A DNA stretch of 64,000 nucleotides from positions 310,001 through 374,000 of the forward strand of contig MQVO02000015.1 in the NCBI GenBank assembly GCA_001986395.2, given 5' to 3'. The DNA is from Irpex lacteus. Its lineage: Eukaryota; Basidiomycota; Agaricomycetes; Polyporales; Irpicaceae. The position numbers were made by a program, and so were the translations under genes. The first letter of the stretch is position 1; each line of letters opens with the position of its first letter. The notes beneath the pieces were generated by a model. It did not search any database, was not told where the DNA came from, and saw nothing but the letters and a program-made list of their open reading frames with translations. Of the stretch, positions 12,216-23,236 are shown piece by piece.

Positions 12216-13249
12216 ATGGCTAACTCTGAGCCCAAGGACGAAGAACCGATACGTTTCTGCAAACCATTCGACGAAGAAGACGCAGATTTGATCATCCGTT
12301 CCAGCGATAACCTCCATTTCCGCGTGCACAAATTTCTCCTGGGGCGAGCTTCCCCCATCTTTGCAGGCATGTTCACCATACCCCTCTCTGGGACCTCCGG
12401 CACGATACAAACCGTTGCCGTCGAGGAGCGTGGTTCCACTATGGAGAGGTTCCTTCATCTATGCTATCCTGTTGGCAACGCCGACGTCGACAGCCTGGAC
12501 GAAGTCAGCGAGTTGCTAGACGTATGCGACAAATACCTGGCACACGCATTGGCAGAAAGACTGGGCAGGGCAGAGCTGGTGACGTTTGTTGACACGAATC
12601 CATTGCGTGTTTACGTCCTCGCTTGCCGCGCGAACGCTCGAGAGGCAGTACGCCGCGCTGCCTATGGCTGCCTCACACTATCACTGGAGCAGATCGTCGC
12701 TGCCGAGATATCCGAGCTGCGCCATTTATCCGCACCTGCCTATCGAAGTCTGCTCTTTTATTACCAAAAATGTGGCCGACTCGCTGTGACCGTCATCACC
12801 ACTCACCACTACTATTGGATAACGTCGCAGAACCAGTATTGTTGGTTTACCAACGGGCATAGTCAAGAATGTCCGGGCGAACTTTGCCGACCATACACGT
12901 ACCTTCGCGACGGGGTGCGTGAGGAATTGACCCGGACGCCTAGAAAGTGGTGGTCTGACTTGATAACTCAAATACTAGAGGGATGTCTAATGGCCCAAAT
13001 TCCTCCGCTTTCTATCCGTTTCTGGGAAATAATATCCGTGCCTAAATCAGGAGGCATCCTTCAGTGCGGGGTGTGCAAAGATAAATATATTAACGACTTG
13101 ATTAGCTTTTTCACCGCCATGGAAGCAGAGATACGCAAAGGAATCAAGAGCGTGAGTGAATCCATCGCAGTCGCTTACTGTAATTAGTCCATGAATGCTA
13201 ACATAGAGTCCGGATTATAACACAGGTCAAGTTTGAATTTGTAGGGTAG
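12216..13249 (+). CDS. BTB/POZ-domain protein 3 of tandem family
   Basis: Exons 12216-13151 and 13226-13249 give 319 residues. The ATG at 12216 (MANSEPKDEEPIRF) was chosen because it aligns with the short N-termini of the paralogs. BTB domain about residues 18-122 (FDEEDADLIIRSSDNLHFRVHK, LHLCYPVGNA, CDKYLAHALAERL). The C-terminal pattern reads QYCWFTNGHSQECPGELC, then PRKWWSDLITQ, LQCGVC and a helix ending IRKGIKS. The terminal exon is VKFEFVG. With genes 1 and 2 it forms a head-to-tail array of the same orientation, which points to local duplication. Confidence 0.88.
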
Positions 13250-13916
13250 TGAAGGTCACGGTCATTATGTGTTGTTTGCTCGTAGCAAAAGCGAGACGTA
13301 CACGGCGGACGTTTTCATATTTCTGGTGGGTGGTTATACTACTATTCAAGTACTTCTGTCGATACTAACGCGGGATACATAGTCTGTTATAGTAGGCATT
13401 ACTCGTTGAGAGTTGAACGAAACGGAAGTCTGAGAGCGGCTATGAAGATTCACTGGCAAGAGAACTTTGTAATTTGTGGATAAAACGAATCAGCGGGATG
13501 GTCGTGACTATGATCAAATACGACTCTTTCCCTCTTGTGACTCCTTAATCGACCTTGCACATTCGACGAGTCCGAGTCTTTAAAGCTTTATCCAGAACTC
13601 ATGCTCATCTAAAGTCTGCAGTTCAAACCACAGCACCTGCCTATTCTGCACGCACACCCAAACAGCCGAACCGCCGAGCTTACGCCGGCATCTCGGACCG
13701 TCCTAAATCGATGAGCTCACCGAAGTTTCAAGAATCGAGAATTCTTGCGCGGACGGTGCGAGTGAACCACCACACCACCTCGAACATGTTTTGTCTTTGT
13801 CTTGAACCTCCTCCTCCTCCTCCTCCTCCTCCTCCTGTGCGACATAAGCTCGTAAAAACATAGGACAAGGGAAATCAGATAAATCTAGAGGAAAGAGAGA
13901 TACTTACTATCACAGG
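13250..13916. other. Spacer upstream of gluconokinase, pyrimidine-rich
   Basis: No supported gene. It contains a (CCT)10 tract at 13807-13836, close to the gluconokinase start. Confidence 0.55.
13807..13836 (+). repeat. (CCT)n microsatellite
   Basis: Ten perfect CCT units in the likely leader or promoter of the gluconokinase gene, about 80 nt before its ATG. Confidence 0.9.
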
Positions 13917-14776
13917 ATGTCGGGAGAGTCGAACACACCAGCGACGAACGGAACGACGAACGGGACGGGGACGACGAGCACGGACTTTCATCCCATATTC
14001 ATCGTGGTCATGGTAAGCCACTCACTGTCGTGTGCGGACTCAAACGTTGGCTCATTTGTTACGTGCAATAGGGAGTAGCAAGCACCGGCAAAACAACCCT
14101 CGCCAAGGCACTCAACGCCCGCCTCGGGCTCCCCTACATAGAAGGCGACGATCTACACCCCGCCTCCAACATCGACAAGATGTCACGCGGTATACCGCTC
14201 ACCGATGCCGATCGCGAGCCGTGGTTGGAACTTATTAGGACGACGGCGGAGAATATCGTGGCTGAGCAGGAGGGGAAGGCGCTCGGTCAAGCGGCCGCGG
14301 AGAGTGATGGAGGAGGAGGAGGAGGAGAACCGAGGGAGAAGAGACGGTACGGGGTGATGGCGACGAGCAGCGCGCTGAAGAAGTATTACCGTGACATCCT
14401 CCGCGGTACATACGCAGGCTTCCCGCGCGTGCCCTCGCACCTACACGCCATAGCACCTTCAAAGCTCCCAACCTACTTCATCTACATCAAAGCCGAGGAG
14501 AGCTTACTGAGGGAGCGGATGGCGAAGAGGGAGGGCCATTTTATGAAGACGAATATGTTGGATAGCCAGTTGAAGACGCTGGAGAGCCCGGAGGGGGAGG
14601 AGGGGGTTGTGGTTGTGCCGTTGGATGCGAGCACGGAGGAGCAGGTTAGGGTTGCTGTTGAGGGGTTGGAGGCATTGGTGGGGGAGTTGAACTTTGCACC
14701 GGTGAAGAAGGAGGAGGAGAATGGGAAGAATGAGGGTGGCGAGCCGTTAGATATCAAGGGCGAACATATCTTGTAG
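13917..14776 (+). CDS. Gluconokinase
   Basis: Phosphorylates D-gluconate to 6-phosphogluconate with ATP, feeding the pentose phosphate pathway in the cytosol. Exons 13917-14012 and 14072-14776 join at phase 0 and give 266 residues. The P-loop GVASTGKTT is at residues 33-41, just after the splice. Then come YIEGDDLHPASNIDKMSRG and IPLTDADREPWLELI, the gluconate/nucleotide motifs of the GntK family, followed by ATSSALKKYYRDILRG and IKAEESLLRERMAKREGHFM. The family core is about 170-200 residues. The extra length comes from a Gly-rich insert near residue 100 and a Lys/Glu-rich C-terminal tail. The AT(C/S)SALK segment reads TSSALK, with Ser where Cys is frequent; this is not expected to abolish activity. 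Confidence 0.93.
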
Positions 14777-14965
14777 AAGTGTCCACTTAAGTTATCCCCT
14801 TATTAATCCCTCGGTAGTACTTAGAGAAATCCCTCTGCGTTTACTTTTTCGTGTTTGTTTTGTACCATTGGGATTGGCGACGACGAGCGAATTGTGATGT
14901 TGTACAAAGCAAAGAAACACGATGCGATACCGTATGAAGTCCCTACCAAAGAAACACCTCACGAC

Positions 14966-16193
14966 TTATGACTTTGTCTCAGCCTCCTCGTCCTTCTTTG
15001 CCAGATCGTGCTTCTTGAGCAGGGTGTCGATTTCTGCCGGCCGGTAGATCTTCGCCTTGGGCTGTTTCTCCGCGTCCAGCGTAAGGGTAGCGAATTCCAC
15101 TACACACACGATGACAAACACATGTCTCATCAACAAAAGCCCCACCAAACGCACAACACACAAGCACACTCACATTTCTCGCTACCAAGCGTCGTACTAT
15201 CCATCGTCTTGCTCATCACCTTCAACACCAGCGCGATCGCCTCCTCGAGCGTGATATCATCTTTATACTCCTGCTTCAGCAGACTCTGCGCCGTCCCGTT
15301 GTTCGCGCCGATGCTCGTGGCTTTCCAGCCCGAGTAGTTCCCCGACGGGTCGGAGTGGTAGAGTTGGAAGTTGTAGTGCACGTCGTAGCCGGCGTAGAGG
15401 AGGGACACGCCGAATGGTCGTAGACCTTATCCAAAAATCATAGCGTGAGTGAGTTGAGTGAGAGGAAGGGGTGGGATGTACCTCCGTATTGTGTGTAGCC
15501 CTGCTTCAAATCGCATAGTCTCTGCGCGAGCTGTTCGACCGGGATCTCTTCGTTGTACGAAAACAAATGTTGTTGCGCCGCTTGTCGGGCATAGTTGACG
15601 AGCGAAATCGCATCTGCCGTTAAACCAGCCACTCCAGCCACCACATTCCTAAACGCGCGACACACACACAAACGGCATTATTGAAGACATTGAGGATATA
15701 ACATGAAGGAGGAGACGTACGAGTTCAGCAAGAAGATCTTCTCGCCGCTGCCACCGTACCCTCCATCTTTGGCACTCGACAAGTCGAGCAGCTTCCCGGT
15801 GACTTTCTTCTCTGCGGCGAGGACGATGCCTTCTTTCGTCAGAACGCCGAGTACTGTGCCGGCGTGCGAGATGGCCTCCATGGCGTATTCGACTGTGCAT
15901 TCGAGCTCAGGTCAAAACGTGTTGTAGGGATTATGTGGGTGTGGTGTACTGACTTTGGTATAGACGACCTGTGGGTCAGACGTCAATAAATTAGTGTGCC
16001 CAAGAACCAAGGAGCATGGTTCATACCTTCTGGCGAGAATATCGTCGTACGGCCTGTTCATCGCTGTCAGTCTCCTTGCATACACCTCTCACAGTTCACT
16101 TGTTAATGTACGCACTATCATAACGTCTGGCCTATCTCGCAAACACATCCGTAAGTCATCTCGCTACTTCAATGGTCTGTTATTACGCACCAT
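14966..16193 (-). CDS. 20S proteasome subunit alpha-4 (yeast Pre9 / human PSMA4 type)
   Basis: Alpha-ring subunit of the 20S core particle. Eight coding exons: 16193-16191, 16131-16116, 16053-16027, 15968-15954, 15892-15721, 15648-15482, 15425-15174 and 15099-14966. Together they make 786 nt, 261 residues. Spliced N-terminus [20 protein letters not shown] is the proteasome alpha signature. [13 protein letters not shown] follows, then [23 protein letters not shown] with [11 protein letters not shown], typical of alpha-4. The first four coding exons are tiny: 3, 16, 27 and 15 nt, and the first is the ATG alone. All introns are GT-AG and the frame closes exactly. It is divergently arranged with the copper transporter gene across 268 bp. 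Confidence 0.95.
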
Positions 16194-16461
16194 GGTTGTG
16201 GATTTAAGGAGAAGAAGATGGTAAGGGTAAGAGTAAGGGTGAAGGAGAAGTAAGGGAGGAGGAGATATAGAGTAGATGAAGTAAGTACGCGTCAGGCATA
16301 CGCGTCGATCGGAACTTGCCGAAGTCTACCAGACGCGATCACTGGAATGCTACTTACCAATGTTTGGTATCTACTAGACTGCGCAGCTGCTCGTTGTTAT
16401 CTGCTTGTGCACAACCTCTAATACCTTGCTTACTGGTTTCATCTGAACGACTTATATCGAC

Positions 16462-17306
16462 ATGAACCACGGCGACCATGGAGGACACGGCGGACACGGC
16501 GGCGGAGGAGGACACGAGATGCCCGCCCCAGCATGCTCACTGAACATGCTTTGGTACGTTCCAACTTGCCTCTATCTCCTCACCTCTCCCCACTCTCCTC
16601 AAACCTCACTCAAACCTCCCATTAATTCCTCCCTCTAACAACCACCCAGGAACACCCAAATCCAAGACACCTGCATCGTCTTCTCCTCCTGGCACATAAC
16701 CTCCACCGCCTCCTTCCTCTTCTCCTTCCTCGTCATCGTCGCCCTCGGCGTCCTCTACGAGTGGCTCCGCGAGGCGCAGAAGGCCGCGGATAGGAAGATC
16801 GCGGCGACGCTTAGTGCGCAGGGGAAAGGAAAGAATATAGTGAGGGTGAGTGGTCGCACCTCACCTGACGACCATGAGGAGGCGGGGTTGTTGACTGGTT
16901 TGCGGGTTGTGAAGGATGATAATGGGTGAGTCCATAGTTCTCAGACTTGAAATTTGAGGAGTGCTAAATTGTTGATGTGGCTATAGAATACCTCTCCCAA
17001 TCACCCTCCGTACAAGCCGAGCACTCCTCTACGGTGCACAAGTCTTCCTCTCCTTCTTCCTCATGCTAGTATTCATGACATACAACGTAAGCCTCTTCTT
17101 CGTTACTCTCATTCTCATGTACTGAATACTGAACGACCGCTATCACCACTCACTGTCTGACCGTCATTCTATGAATGCAGGCATACCTAATCCTCGCAAC
17201 CGTCCTCGGCGCCGTACTCGGACACTTCATCTTCAACCCCCGTCTAGACGTGGAGGGTATACTTTCCGGGGCGGCCGCTAGTAGTCGGGGTATGGCCTGT
17301 CATTAA
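16462..17306 (+). CDS. Ctr-family copper transporter
   Basis: Trimeric membrane channel moving Cu(I) into the cytosol from outside or from the vacuole. Exons 16462-16553, 16650-16925, 16987-17086 and 17181-17306 give 197 residues. A His/Gly-rich N-terminus (MNHGDHGGHGGHGGG) can bind copper. TM1 starts at WHITSTASFLFSFLV and ends near YEWLREAQ. A cytosolic loop of about 60 residues follows. TM2 carries the MxxxM copper-selectivity motif (MLVFM), and TM3 carries GxxxG (GAVLG) before HFIFNPR. The methionine-rich Mets motifs of high-affinity plasma-membrane Ctr1 are absent; the short His-rich N-tail is more like Ctr2/Ctr3-type proteins. The C-terminus ends in CH. Confidence 0.93.
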
Positions 17307-17769
17307 CCATTAATGTTGACCTTTTATACTCCTTTTATGGGCTCCGTAACGGAACAAGATTGACGTTGTTGTTTGCTTGGTTGGATGGAATATGTACTCA
17401 GGCTGTTGTGGGTTACTGTGCACCTTATTTATCGCTTGTTTGTGGGAGTGCGTGTGCGAAACGTATACGATCAGAGACCGGACGGATTGCATGTGCAGTG
17501 GCACCTGGCAGTCCAGTCGATTCAGCATTAGGTACTAAAGTTACAAACAACCGTCACAAGATCGGAGCGAACATCTGGAGCCTGATTGTCCTTGCCACAG
17601 GCAGTGTGCATGTCCTAGCTGGTCGGATTGCACGGGTGTAAACACGCTGTATAACACAACTTCAAAGAGGAGGATCTACTGACACGAAGTGACATAACAT
17701 TCATTTTGCAGAGTAAGAAGCACAAGGAACAGGAGGAAAGAGGATACGACCAGACGGAATGTTCGACGT
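17307..17769. other. Tail-to-tail spacer between copper transporter and Sm-D3
   Basis: Convergent 3' ends. No supported gene, only short ORFs. Confidence 0.6.
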
Positions 17770-18560
17770 TCATCGTCTGATACCACGAGCAGCGGGTACG
17801 CCACGACCACGACGAGCTGCATAAGGAGTGAGTAAACCGGATTCGATAACAGAGGCTTGAGAGAAGAGACGGACCGTTTGCTGTATAGCACGAACAAAAA
17901 GAGAAAAGGAAGGAAGGAAGGAAGGAAGGAAGGAGAGATGCATTAGTATAAAGATGGGGAGAGGAAAGAGAGGAGGAATAGGCGTACCTCGCATGATCGT
18001 AGCACGTCCACGAGCCGTACCGATACCTCTTCCTTTCATCGCGTTCGGGCCTACACGCTTGAACCTAACGTCCCAACCATATGCGGAGTCAGTATAACGG
18101 GCGCAAGATGTGCATAGGGAGATATTGGAGAGAGAAAGGTTGGACAGAGAGAAAGAGGTTGAAGAGAGAAGTCGGTGATAGAGACAAGGAGCATAAAGAG
18201 GTTGGAAGGAGAACGCACATAGGAGCGTTTTGCAACATATCAGGAACGATGAAGAAGCGAATCATGCTGCCTCGGATGTACACCTGGTCGAGCTGCGAGA
18301 CACGGCCGTCGCGGCCTGTCACCGTGATGTCCTTAAGCGAGATGTTCAGGTTGTCTTCCGCTACATCAACCAATCCATCCATCCAATCCATACATTCAAA
18401 ACTCAAAGTCAGTACAGAAGACGTTAATGAAGAGAGAATGAGACGCACCCTCGGCGAGTTTTCCACGATACAGCTGCCCGGTTTTCAACTCGACGGTGAT
18501 AACATGTCCTAGCGATTCGTGCAGGAGCTTGACGGGGACACCTAAACCTGACTGGGCCAT
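17770..18560 (-). CDS. Small nuclear ribonucleoprotein Sm-D3
   Basis: Core Sm-ring protein of spliceosomal snRNPs. Exons 18560-18449, 18360-18219, 18064-17988 and 17816-17770 give 125 residues. Sm1 motif: [20 protein letters not shown] with GQLYRGKL. Sm2 motif: [17 protein letters not shown]. Between them are [15 protein letters not shown] and [11 protein letters not shown], matching D3 rather than D1. The tail is Arg/Gly-rich ([12 protein letters not shown] and [15 protein letters not shown]), the region normally symmetrically dimethylated. The last intron (17987-17817) contains a GGAA/TTCC microsatellite. Divergent from the CLC gene. Confidence 0.95.
17906..17933 (+). repeat. (AAGG)n microsatellite inside Sm-D3 intron 3
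   Basis: About seven AAGG units. On the transcript it is a CCTT-type pyrimidine tract inside the last intron of Sm-D3. Confidence 0.9.
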
Positions 18561-19115
18561 CCTTGCTTTCTAGTCGTTTCGAGTTGAAGTTATGGCGAGG
18601 TTAAGACTCGTAAATGTGGTTTCGTGCAGGTCGTGGCTGAACTTTGGCGCCGAGGAGGACGGTTCGACTTGGAGGTTGGACGCGCAAGTGGTTTGGTTCA
18701 CGGACGAGAGGTTTGGTTCAGTTTAGATCCACGTGTATGCGAACCGATGATCTCACAGTCGCCCAATCTGGCCGTGTTCCCGGATGCTCTATCCAAGCGC
18801 CCGTCCTCATCATCATCCGAGGTCGCGTTGGGTGGTTTCCCTGCCTGTTCGAACTCGACAGACAGCGGGCATTCATTCGCTCTGGGAAGTCGACTGCCTC
18901 CTACGGTAGCGAGAGAGTGCTGGGAAGTGTGTTTGACGGTGAGCGTTTATTCTGCAGTGGCACTACTATGAGCTTCAAAACCAGTAGTGTACCCTTCCGG
19001 TGGCCATGGCCAGCGTAGTGCACGGTATAATTAAGAGTTGTGTACTGACGATGTCTCGACGTATAGGCTCTTCTCGTAGCCTCGTATACTACCTTCGTAT
19101 ACAGTAACACTGGCA
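18561..19115. other. Divergent promoter region between Sm-D3 and CLC genes
   Basis: 555 bp between two start codons. ORFs here on both strands lack any domain and look like chance. Confidence 0.6.
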
Positions 19116-22100
19116 ATGGCACCCCCAAGTCCAACAACGCTCCGCGCAAAGGACGTAACTTCACCAACGAGTGAAGAACCCGTGCCTCCCATCGGACCCT
19201 TGAGTGGTCCCTCCGACCCCAAATGGCGACGCGAACGTCTACTACGAATCGGCTCTGGAAGACTCTCAGTTGACGAGGGCACACTCTTGCAGCACGACTT
19301 ACAAACACAACGATCGTACGGCTCCTTACCACACGCGGACGCTAGTAAGTCAAAGTCGAAATCAAAGCTGAACGCCAGAAGAGGCAACACCTCCCTCCAA
19401 GGCATCCACATCCCCCGCTTCGCCCAGTCGGAAGCCAACAGCCCAATCAACCGCTCCCCCATCTCCGCCCGCTCCCTCAGCTTCCGCGACTCCTTCCTCC
19501 ACCTGCGCTCCTCCCGCCCAGTATCCGCCTACGACACCTCCAACTTCCCACCCTCCGCCGAGGACTCTCCCGAAGAAGTCGAAACCGACGTCAAGACGAA
19601 CGGGATACGCGTTTGGTACTCGTCGTTCACCTCCATCGACTGGCTGCACGACTCCATCAAGGACTCTGCGCGCCAGGCGAGGTTGAGAAGGAGGAAGTCG
19701 AGCAGGGGACGGGTGAAGAGACATATCGACAGAAGCGTGGGGTGGGTGATTGTTAGTATTGTGGGGTTCTTGACTGCTGTTGTGGCGTTTTGTATTGTTA
19801 GGAGTGAGCAGTGGTTGTTTGATTTGAAGGAGGGGTTTTGTGGGGAGGGGTGGTGGAGGTCCAAGAGGTGGTGTTGTCCGCCTTTGGATGAAACCTTACA
19901 AAGTCGACCGTCCTTCTTGCAGTATGCGGAGGAGGAAATGTGCCCTGCGTGGAGGGAGTGGAGGGATGTGTTTGGGCCTATGGTGGATGGTAGCGAGTGG
20001 CTCGCGTTCGAATCCGCCATGGTCGAGTACATCGCATGGACTGTCATCGCAGTAAGCCCTCTGCCTCCATCTCACCCTTATGAACTCATCCATACTCTCA
20101 CTAGGTAATCCTAGCACTAACATCCTGTTTCCTAACCCTCCACCTAACCGCCTCCACCTCCTTCGTCACACGCAAAGACTCAGGCGTGCTCTCATCTGGC
20201 TTCGCACAGGATAACAAGGACCAAAAAGTAGATTCTGCTCCGGTGGCACAGCCGAAGCGGAAGGTTCTTTATTACGTGCGTTCAATTTCCCTTCATACAA
20301 CACACCGCCCAAAGCTGACGCGTTCGTGTGATGACAGGCAGCAGGCAGCGGCATACCAGAAGTGAAAACCATCCTCTCCGGTTTCGTCATACACGGGTAC
20401 CTCGGCGGACGCACTTTATTCACAAAGTCGGTCGGGTTGGCGTTGAGTGTTGCTTCTGGTCTCTCGTTGGGTAAGGAGGGTCCGTTGGTGCATATTGCGT
20501 CTTGTGTTGGGAATATTGTTAGTCGGTACGTACTTTAGTTACCCTTCTCATAATTGACCCCTGCTGACAGTAGATCGTGATATAGATTCTTCGGGAAATA
20601 CGAACGCAACGAAGGTACATAGCCATCTCCCACGCATATACCGACTCCAACTAACGCATACACCCAGCCAAACGCCGCGAAATTCTCAGCGCAGCATGTG
20701 CAGCAGGCGTCGCGGTCGCCTTCGGCGCCCCCATCGGTGGTGTGCTGTTCAGTCTCGAAGAGGTGTCGTATTTCTTTCCTGCGAAGGTTATGTGGCGCAG
20801 GTGCGTTTTCTTCTCTCTCTTTTCTTTTCTCGTTCCTTCTCTTTCCTCTATGCCATCGTGCCAGTGTGTGAGAGACAAAGGAAACAACTAACGGGGTTGA
20901 TGTTGGTGTTGTAGTTTCTTTTGTGCGATGGTTGCGGCGATGACGCTCAAGTTCCTCGACCCATTTGGGAGTGGGAAGTTGGTGCTTTTTCAGGTCACTT
21001 ATGATAGGGTATGCTTCATCCACAAATCCGATGTTGATGTATCAGGCTTATGGATGTTCTGCGTAGGACTGGCACGCCTACGAGCTCGTGTTTTTCCTCT
21101 TCCTCGGCGTCATCGGCGTACGTACCTCTCTCACTCCTCACTCCTTCAAACTCACAACTGACCTGACCCGATCCATGCACACAGGGCGTATGGGGCGCCT
21201 TCTTCTCCAAACTCAACATCCGCTACACCCGCCGCATCCGCAACGGCACCTGGCTCGGCCGGCACCCCATGCTCGAAGTCTTCCTCGTCACCCTCCTCAG
21301 CGCACTCCTCTGCTTCCTCAACCCCTACACCCGCATGGGCGGTACCGAGCTCGTGTACAACCTCTTCGCCGAGTGTCGTTCGGGCAGCGCGAATACCCAT
21401 GTTGGGCTGTGTGTGCTTGACCCCCCGACGCAGGCGTGGGCGGTTGTGAGGGCGGTGGGGATTGCTGCTGTTGTCAAAGGAGGACTGACGATTGTGACGT
21501 TTGGGGTGAAGTTGCCGGCGGGGATTTTTATTCCGAGCTTGGGAGGTGAGTGTTTTGTGCAGAGGTTCTGAGCTGCTTGTGGGTGTGCTGATGGGTTTTT
21601 TGAATGTGGATGTGTAGTTGGCGCATGTGTGGGTAGGATTCTGGGAATATTCGTACAGTGGATGCAGTACTCGCATCCTGAAAGTCCTATTTTCCGCTCG
21701 TGCAACGGGGACCTCAATTGCGTCATACCAGGCTTGTACGCTATGGTCGGGGCAGCTGCTACACTCTCCGGTGTCACAGTGAGTAAACTCATTTTACCGA
21801 GTTCAAATGACCCAACTGAGCCATTTATGTTATGTTGTAGCGCACGACTGTCTCGCTTGCAGTCATCATGTTCGAGCTAACGGATACTCTTACATATGCC
21901 GTGCCGATTATGCTGGCCGTTTTAGTTGCTAAGACTGTGGCTGACGCGTTGGAGCCCAAAGGGATATACGATCTCGTTATCGAGTAAGTCTAGCTCACAA
22001 TTCTCGTATTCAATCATTTTGACTGAGTCGCTGCTGGGCAGTGTCGCACAGCTCCCGTACCTCGATCCAAAGCACGACTACATCTGGGTCGACCATCACA

Positions 22101-22901
22101 TGAGCGACGTCGTATGTTCCTTCTCCCCTACCACCCACTGGTGGCAAGTATTTAACTACGACTCACATACAACTGCAGACAGACCGTGATGTGGAAGTTA
22201 TACGCACAGACGAACCTAACGACGTCAAAACTCTCAGAGACAAACTCCAGAAACTCGTCGACTCTGGTAACGACGATAGTGGGTTCCCTGTCGTGCGCGA
22301 GGCTGGTGAGGGATTAAGGTTGGTTGGGTATATTGGGGCGAATGAGTTGGAGCATGCTCTTAGTACGTACTTTGACTTCACCCGTACCGCATATTCGGGT
22401 TTGCGGTTGCCGATATCGTGTGCGATGCTGACGGGGTTTTCTGTGCATAGCTATCGTGGCCGATAGTCCCGACCAGCAAGTGACGTTCCACACTGCGGAC
22501 CCGTATGGGCACGTCCCGTCGACGTCGGAGGTGTCGGCGGGAGAGACTGGGTCGATCATGGCTGGGGACATCGATCCCTTTGATTTCAGCTACTACATGG
22601 ACAAGGTGCGTGATCCATTTCTCCCCCTCGTCCAGCTTATTTTGGGCGGGTAATGTAACTCATGTGGCGTGATTTGTAGGCACCGTTGACCGTGCAGTCG
22701 AGTTCGCCACTCGAGCTCGTGCAGCAGCTGTTCACAAAGCTGGGACTGAGATATGTTGTCGTCACTGATGCAGATGGGTTATGTGAGTGGTCGTCGCATT
22801 GTACAGGCGTATTGTTTGGCTAATACTAGGATATAGACGAAGGTGTCATCGACAAGAAAACCTGGCTCACGTTCCTTGGCCAATTGGACGAAAAGCATTG
22901 A
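19116..22901 (+). CDS. CLC-family chloride/proton antiporter (Gef1 / ClC-3-5 type)
   Basis: Intracellular-membrane chloride/proton exchanger. Fifteen exons (19116-20051, 20105-20275, 20338-20525, 20586-20614, 20668-20800, 20915-21008, 21067-21117, 21185-21545, 21618-21778, 21841-21983, 22042-22111, 22179-22362, 22451-22605, 22680-22782, 22837-22901) give 947 residues with every splice in frame. Selectivity motifs are complete: GSGIPE (372-377), GKEGP (414-418, gating Glu 416) and GIFIPSLG. The proton glutamate of antiporters is present in [10 protein letters not shown] (Glu 473, 57 residues after the gating Glu, the spacing seen in ClC-5). Two CBS domains follow the membrane part ([15 protein letters not shown] onward, and [17 protein letters not shown] onward). 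The long cytosolic N-tail of about 200 residues is Ser-rich. Antiport rather than channel activity is inferred from the second Glu. Confidence 0.95.
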
Positions 22902-23236
22902 ATCTAAACCATACCCTCTCATGAAGACAGACTCCGTAACCGTATTTATTGGATTTCAAACAGCCTATGCACCAGTTCTGTTCTCGTCGTTCAACTTATC
23001 GATCCATCATTTATTGCATACCAAACACATTCCATATTCACTCTTCTATCCAACGGGGCTCTCATCGAGGTCTTTATACCACTCCATAACACACACACAA
23101 CCTAGCCCGTTTACCTACCAACATTCCCCACGCCAAGTGCCAAGTACTAGTACATCACTACGCGGACAATATACATCATCTCCATCATTCAAGTTTCCTT
23201 CGATTCTTCGGCTCAAAATATAACATGGAAACATCG
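22902..23236. other. Tail-to-tail spacer between CLC and hydrolase B
   Basis: Convergent 3' ends; nothing supported. Confidence 0.6.

Noticed and set aside
13555..13863. 102-codon ORF ending in a proline run
   Set aside because: The proline run is the (CCT)n repeat; no family resemblance, and it lies in the likely leader of gluconokinase.
16846..16986. Alternative GTGAGT donor inside exon 2 of the copper transporter
   Set aside because: Using it shifts the frame of TM2; the donor at 16926 keeps the frame and the MxxxM motif.
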